The notes under the pieces were generated by a model. That model saw only the letters and a program-made list of their open reading frames with translations. It searched no databases and had not been told where the DNA came from. Below, piece after piece: positions 22,301 to 26,685 of a stretch of DNA of 26,685 nucleotides. Every line of letters begins with the position of its first letter. Positions within the stretch are counted from its first letter, which is position 1. This DNA comes from Lingula anatina (Eukaryota; Brachiopoda; Lingulata; Lingulida; Lingulidae), in contig NW_019776052.1 of NCBI RefSeq assembly GCF_001039355.2, forward strand, positions 101,002 to 127,686. The letters run 5' to 3'. The translations under genes were made by a program, and so were the position numbers.

Positions 22301-23539
22301 GATCCCAAACAACCCGAGATAGCCAACATGTACAGCAATATTGGCAATCTACTGCGGGAAATGCATAAGTATGATGACGCGCTTGATTATTACTATGAAT
22401 GCCTTTCATTGAGAAAGGACATTCTCGGTCTTCAAAATTCGGACACTGCCAAAGCGTACAATGATATTGGTAATGTGCTGAAGGAAATGGGCAAGTATGA
22501 AAAGGCACTTGTTTATCACAAGAAACACCTTACAGTAAGTGAGAAGATACTCGGTCCCAAACAACCGGAGATTGCCAACATGTACAGCAATATTGGTAAT
22601 CTACTGCGAGAAATGGGTAAGAATGAAGACGCGCTTGATTATTACTATGAATGCCTTTCATTGAGAAAAGAGATTCTCGGTCTTAAAAACTCAGACACTG
22701 CCAAAGCGTACAATGATATTGGTAATGTACTGCAGGAAATGCGTAAGTATGAAGAGGCACTTGATTATTACCGTGAATGCCTTTCATTGAGAAAGGAGAT
22801 TCTCGGTCTTCAACACTTAGACACCGCCACAGCGTACAAGGATATTGGAAAGGTACTGGATAAAATGGATAAATGTAAAGACGCGGTTGATTTTTACAAA
22901 GAATGCCTTTCAGTATTAGAGGACAATCTCGGTCACGAGAACCTTTTTACTGCCCGTTTAAACAGCAATATTGGTACTCTTCTGCATAAAATGGGTGAGT
23001 ATGAAACGGCGCTTCATTATCACAAAAAATCTCTCGCGGTGAGAGAGAAGATTGTCGGTCCCAAACACCTTGATACTGCCTCAGCGTACAACAATATTGG
23101 TATTACACTGCAGAAATTGGATGAGTATGAAGAGGCGCTTGATTGTTACAATAAATGTCTAGCAGTGAGAGAGGAGATTCTCGGTCCCAAACACCCTGAT
23201 ACTGCCACCTCCTACAACAATATCGGTCTTGTACTGCAAGAGAAGGGTGAGTATAAGGAGGCGCTTAATTATCACAAAAAATGCCTTGAGGTGAGAGAGG
23301 CGAATGTCAGTCAAAAACCCTTAGATACAGCCAACTCGTACTACAATATTGGTAGTGTACTGCAAGATTTGGATGAGTATGAAGAGGCACTTGATTTTCA
23401 CAATAAATGCCTAGCAGTGAGAGAGGAGAATCTAGCTCCCAATCACACTGACATTGTTACAGAAATCAAAATAATAGATTACTTGAAAAGACAGTGTCTT
23501 GCTGAAGCAGCCAGGTCACAAGTCTGTTCGATAGTTTAG
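15225..23539 (+). CDS. HEPN (DZIP3-type) / NB-ARC / TPR STAND protein, two coding exons
   Basis: Exon 15217-15792 (ATG at 15225, donor GTAGAT, phase 1) joins 19863-23539 (acceptor CTTTCAG, phase 1), giving 1414 aa. Residues 1-189 match the DZIP3/hRUL138-type HEPN domain: LYPPGSP, DLDITLSVVLLRNI, DTSLEANICRVR and the R-x4-H motif RNTFFH (R140, H145), which in active HEPN domains is the RNase centre. The NB-ARC follows: P-loop GMGGIGKTS (232-240), Walker B LLILDN (303-308), sensor TSR (339-341), NPLAL (394-398) in place of GLPLA, and an MHD-like IHP (H510). From about residue 599 come some 19 TPRs of kinesin-light-chain type. The protein is probably cytosolic and autoinhibited until ligand contacts the TPRs. 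The join is supported by phase and domain order; an extra exon within the 4-kb intron cannot be excluded. Confidence 0.8.
15793..17039. other. first part of the large intron: simple repeats, gap and dispersed-repeat debris
   Basis: Holds (AT)n at 15901-15946 running into poly-T, the assembly gap, a second poly-T, a TC-rich run and poly-T at about 16281-16332, and poly-C at 16681-16699. From about 16725 a GTGGCGGATTTAGGG word opens a GC-richer stretch of dispersed-repeat type with GGGCCC words around 16900-16920. No coding exon recognised. Confidence 0.5.
16007..16031. other. assembly gap of 25 N, probably with a falsely duplicated edge
   Basis: Exactly 25 N. Both sides carry poly-T followed by similar sequence: GGCCCGGGGGGCTCTTGT on the left (15979-15996) and GGCACCGAGGGGCTCTCGT on the right (16085-16103). 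The left version looks like a low-quality reading of the right one through the homopolymer. Confidence 0.8.
17040..17463. repeat. two inverted copies of a ~200-bp palindromic element
   Basis: Copy A spans about 17040-17243 and copy B about 17262-17463 in reverse. Long arms 17070-17227 and 17281-17446 pair, with shared words such as GAGTCTCACTAGATT, TTAAATGTC.GTCCCGCCTAC, GTAATTAACTTT and ATTTAGCGTGAA. Copy A is itself bounded by inverted TTCC(C)ATAGATT...AGATCGA ends. It is non-coding, and the short inverted ends suggest a MITE-like family. Confidence 0.7.
17600..17960. repeat. dispersed GC-rich repeat fragment with poly-T/poly-G tract
   Basis: Begins near AGGGCCGTAGCCTGAGCAAAA, then GGGGGCGAAGCCCCCGAGG (a small palindrome) and GGGATGTCCCCCTCCCACG. 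The second half is AT-rich and ends in T and G homopolymers. This type of sequence recurs in many marine invertebrate genomes, from memory; its class is unknown to me. Confidence 0.4.
18060..19250 (+). mobile_element. decayed Tc1-family (DD34E) transposon
   Basis: Frame-shifted transposase reads along +. The helix-turn-helix part is about 18127-18300, with GAPTPIPRPGCPRNTPRRQD of the GRP type. The first acidic residue sits in SDEARYG (GAT 18516). The second is in YQGDC (GAC 18790) and the third in PDMNPIENLW (GAA 18895): 34 residues lie between them, the Tc1 signature. The C-terminal frame continues to TGA at 19087 with one premature TAA at 18910. Several frameshifts, including a T-run insertion near 18680, show it is dead. 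Clear terminal repeats were not found; a GGGGTGTTC..TTTT word near 19217 may be the right end. Confidence 0.8.
19251..19862. other. 3' end of the large intron
   Basis: AT-rich and otherwise featureless; no exon or domain seen. It ends in the TTTTATTGAAACTCTTTCAG acceptor of the NB-ARC exon. Confidence 0.45.
19863..23539 (+). CDS. second coding exon: NB-ARC plus TPR array
   Basis: One uninterrupted exon of 3677 nt. The open frame extends upstream to 19829, but without ATG; the pyrimidine-rich CTTTCAG at 19862 gives a better start of the exon. It encodes the P-loop NTPase, the winged-helix region, a linker of about 80 residues and the TPRs, ending after a short tail (AARSQVCSIV) with TAG. Keeping the whole ligand-binding array in one exon is common in repeat-bearing NLR-like genes. 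Confidence 0.85.
21080..23490 (+). repeat. array of about 19 TPR units, 126-bp period
   Basis: Units of 42 residues follow a consensus of the type EMGKYEEALDYHNKCL...ILG.KHPDTASSYNNIGN. I count 19 including a diverged first and last unit. The third unit is two residues short (CLAIEELGDRDLSRASAYNN). Units 10-11 and 12-13 form a recent 252-bp pair duplication. Positions around Asp-Thr-Ala and the second helix are nearly invariant, while residues after the KCL segment vary most. Confidence 0.9.
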
Positions 23540-25106
23540 TCGAATCTTGTTTGACCTCTTTCAGATATAGTCCCTTAACGTTTTTAAATGTGTTTTAATT
23601 ACACTTGATTATGCAGAAAGCGTCTAGGACACCAATGACATCTGCATGTCTTATCTCTATTTAAGGTCATATATTGACGTAGGCAAGATTGAGGATTCGT
23701 TTTTGATGCAATTGACTGCAAGTGTTTGTCCTCAGCCACACAGCCGCTATATGAAATATATGAAGTGCATTAAATCTAGTTTATTGTTTGCTCCTCTGCA
23801 ATTATATCCATATTCTACTTCAGTATTTCTGGATAGTTGTGTTCTTCAATTCCGTATCTATGGCTACACAGATACAAACTTCCTTGAATATTTTAAGCAA
23901 TGTACAATCTATATTCTAATTGTTCGATCTTCACTTCTTCTTTTCAACCAAGCCAAATATTCACTAAACGCTTTATCTACTGACTTTTATGGGCACTTCT
24001 TGTTAAATCCATTTTCAAATTCTGCAACTTCTTCCAGACCGTCATATTTCATGTAAAATATCTACTTTCTTGTCTTTACTCGCATTGTTTACATCCATTT
24101 TTCAGTTATATACATTTTCGCCAGGTGTTTGTTTATCAGCACTGTACCTAAACCTAGTAAACATATAATAATCATCTGATTCATTTTACTTATATCTGTA
24201 AAAATGCATTCAGTCTGTACAAATGTACCAGCAGGTTTGGATTTTGATTATATTTGCTTGAATTTTACATGTGAAAATATTTGTATCTTTATTATATCAA
24301 TGAATTATTGTAGATGTGTCTCATGTTACAGAAGAGTTATCTGTAAGGTTGTTAATTCTGCAAATATTGGTATACAGAAGTAATCATGTCATCTTATTGA
24401 AAACTGTGTTTCAGATGTAGCCTGCATAGTATATTTCAATAACATTTTTAGAATAATAAATGAATGGTTAAGGTCATCTTAGAAACAATATAAACTAATA
24501 TGCTTTAATAACTTTGAATAAAGTGCTTCCAAGGTTTTGATTCACGATATGAATTAGATGTTGTCTTAGCTTTGTATATGCTTTGGATTTTGACTATCAA
24601 AATTCAGTAAAATCAATAGCTGTTATGAATTTTCATGAACGATTTTAAAGTATCTAATTTAATTAAGACTCCATAATAGTGGTTTAAGGTTTTTGTGATT
24701 TTCATTGACAGATGTTTGTTGTCTTCATTTTGTTAAAATATTATTACGTCTGTTTTATCAACATACAGTACGTCGCTAGCTTAGGGTGATATAAACTGAA
24801 TCACTTATAGCCAAAGTGAAAGAATGCACACATACCCTAAGACGCTATGAGAATTTTTATATACCAGCACTCAGAATGGTAGATATATAAAGACTTTAAT
24901 CCCATGGGCACTCAGGACTATTTAAATTTCAGCGTATACTTCAATTTAACGATTTTCAAGAAATTGACTGATTTAATATTTCAATTACTAAAAGTTTCTT
25001 TTATATATTGGTGGACAATATCACAATATGTTTTAGTGGCTTTTATTACTCTTTTATAATGCACGTATATTCAACTTAAAGTTGCAAGAATATTATTATT
25101 ATTATT
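23540..25106 (+). other. 3' UTR and downstream flank of the HEPN/NB-ARC/TPR gene
   Basis: AT-rich sequence with AATAAA poly(A) signal candidates at 24455-24460 and 24517-24522. A 136-codon open frame (23646-24056) has low-complexity, non-domain content and probably lies in the UTR. Confidence 0.45.
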
Positions 25107-25422
25107 AGTAGTAGAAGTAGTAGTAATAGTAGTAGTAGTAGTAGTAGCAGTACACACACTGGACAACAGAAGTGTCACCCCTACTGAACCAATACTTTGG
25201 GGGAGATAAATGACTGTGGAATGATATGCTTCTATATCATTTTATTAACATCAAATTTCACAAAAAGACCAACAATACAATTCCATGGTACAGCGGTTAT
25301 TATACTCATTTGTCACAGTATAAGTAGACCAGGTATTATAACTACTCAAGATCTACCTACTTTGATTACTCTGATTCAGGGGGCGACACTTCTATTGTCC
25401 AGTGTGTGTAGTAGTAGTAGTA
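25107..25422. repeat. GTA/TAG trinucleotide microsatellite split by a MITE
   Basis: An imperfect GTA/TAG run at 25107-25150, itself preceded by an ATT run, resumes as GTAGTAGTAGTAG at 25409-25422 after the inserted element. Confidence 0.85.
25153..25408. mobile_element. 256-bp MITE with 29-bp terminal inverted repeats and TA target duplication
   Basis: The left end (25153-25181) starts CACACACTGGACAAC and the right end (25380-25408) is its reverse complement with two mismatches in 29. The element is flanked on both sides by TA (25151-25152 and 25409-25410), as for Tc1/mariner-type insertion. The interior is AT-rich and has no transposase; its 89-codon open frame is judged chance. The well-preserved ends suggest recent insertion. 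Confidence 0.9.
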
Positions 25423-26279
25423 TCACATTTTCTATATACAAAACACTTGTAAATATATTTAAATAATAATTTTGTAGATATGTAAATATTCTATACTACT
25501 TTTAATCAATAAATATAGAAACTGCGGAAAAGCTGTTTTAAGTTGTAATTACTTTAAAGTATGTTAAATAAAGATAAATTTTTAGTAGTAAGTCTTTAGT
25601 TCTTTCTAAGCTCATTGATTACCTGTCAATAACTAGTTATCCCCTTCACCTAAAACAACCCACTAATCTCAAACAAAGGGATTCATATTGATTGCAAACG
25701 TATTGTATTATTTAATTATTGACTTTGGGTGAGGTCATGTCGGGCATGTTTTCCACCAAAAGTTAAGATAAGTCGGAGATCAGTTATCCCAGCTGAGGGT
25801 CGAATATATCCCAGATGAACGCAAAGACTATAATATAACTGTTTAGCTACATGATCCCGAGCTTTGAGAACAAGACAAAATTAGAACTTGAATTCAAGCT
25901 ATTGCTATCAAGGAATGCGCGGTAGTTACCTGATACTCTAAAAATGAAGACCTGCCACAGACCATTATTGTCGCATTGTGCAGACCGTATTTCATTTTTT
26001 TTTTTTTTTTGTAAAAAGTGAAAGCGTGTGCAAACAGCAGAAATTTCTGATACATGTGAATTGTTTTTAATTGAGTTGTGGGCATGGGCAAGCGGCTCGT
26101 ATTAGTTACGTAATTGTTCCTATCACTTTAATTGGTCCCAGTCAACTTTAATTTTAACTCACTTTATTACCCCTCATCTAACGTTACGATAATTCTCGGC
26201 CACGCGGTCTGTCACGCCAATACATTGGGTATAAAATCAGGCAGCAGCCTAAAAATAAAAATAGTTTTAGATTTTATAA
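25423..26279. other. gene-free AT-rich sequence
   Basis: AATAAA words near 25505 and 25565 and a poly-T run near 25986-26006. A GGGTATAAAATCAGG TATA-like site lies at 26227-26241 on +, but no gene follows it within the window. Confidence 0.35.
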
Positions 26280-26483
26280 CTAAATAAGATGTGGTGTTGT
26301 GTTGCTTTTCTCTCCGGGCATAACCCAAGTCGGGAATCGTGGACCGAACCTTGAATCTTCAGTTGACGGATTAGAGGCCTTATTATAAGCGTTTAGAATA
26401 TACCCAGCGGTATCTGTAAGAACTCGGTACAGCATGTGAGATACTAGTACAGCGGGTTCGTAAACATCAGCGGAGCTGTCCAT
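26280..26483 (-). CDS. possible first exon of a minus-strand gene (tentative)
   Basis: ATG at 26483 has a good context (GAGGAAATGG), and the 67-codon frame has balanced, protein-like composition (MDSSADVYEPAVLVSHMLYR at its start). No domain is recognised and no strong donor was found, so it could also be chance. The remaining 26484-26685 shows nothing else. Confidence 0.2.
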   Translation of the reverse strand: MDSSADVYEPAVLVSHMLYRVLTDTAGYILNAYNKASNPSTEDSRFGPRFPTWVMPGEKSNTTPHLI

Positions 26484-26685
26484 TTCCTCACTCTGTTATT
26501 CGAATGGATCCCGGAAGAATGGAACTGGATTATCAAGCGCTTTCCACAGTGTACGATTTTTTTTAAAAAGCGGCCTAAACACCCATGTGCCTCTGCGCGC
26601 TAGTAGTAGTGCCATAGATTCTTCCTTGTATAATCAGTTTGACATGTGTCTGAAAGTTTGAATAGGCCTAAATGAATGCACGCTA

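Noticed and set aside
19829-23539. Kinesin light chain gene
   Set aside because: The TPRs are KLC-like, but there is an NB-ARC domain in front and no KLC heptad region; it is a STAND protein.
23646-24056. 136-codon plus-strand frame after the TPR gene
   Set aside because: Unstructured composition and no motif; more likely 3' UTR.

Overview
This is a window of animal nuclear DNA, most likely from a marine invertebrate. It has AT-rich intergenic sequence, GT-AG introns, dense simple repeats, scattered GTAGGCCTA-type words, DNA-transposon debris and one 25-N assembly gap. The gene content (an SLC43-type transporter and a HEPN/NB-ARC/TPR receptor-like protein) fits invertebrate deuterostomes or lophotrochozoans. 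I cannot name the species. No tRNA, rRNA or CRISPR array was recognised.

Layout. (1) 985-1935 holds the last two coding exons and start of the 3' UTR of an SLC43-like gene, + strand; no earlier exons are visible in the window. (2) 3487-7841 holds a complete eight-exon SLC43A3-like transporter gene on +, 570 aa, whose exons I joined by phase and by alignment to remembered family features. Its 3' part is a duplicate of block 1, introns included. (3) 8896-10841, - strand and convergent with it, is a four-exon gene for a 280-aa secreted protein with a signal peptide, a Thr-rich mucin-like linker and a Cys-rich C-terminus; I do not recognise the family. (4) 10842-14500 is mostly gene-free, with poly-A and poly-G tracts, a long imperfect inverted repeat and a small fragment of a TE-like orphan family. 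(5) 15225-23539, + strand, is a large two-exon gene for a 1414-aa STAND-type protein: DZIP3-type HEPN domain, NB-ARC NTPase, then about 19 kinesin-light-chain-like TPRs. Its 4-kb intron contains the gap, two inverted copies of a short palindromic element, a dispersed repeat and a decayed Tc1 (DD34E) transposon. (6) 23540-26685 is the 3' flank, with a clean 256-bp TA-flanked MITE sitting in a GTA microsatellite and a possible first exon of a - strand gene near the end.

The genes do not form a functional unit. The receptor-like gene is the most interesting locus: it combines a putative RNase-type HEPN domain with a nucleotide-switch ATPase and a homogenising TPR array, an architecture that suggests innate sensing. 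The joins are inferred from sequence alone, without transcript evidence.
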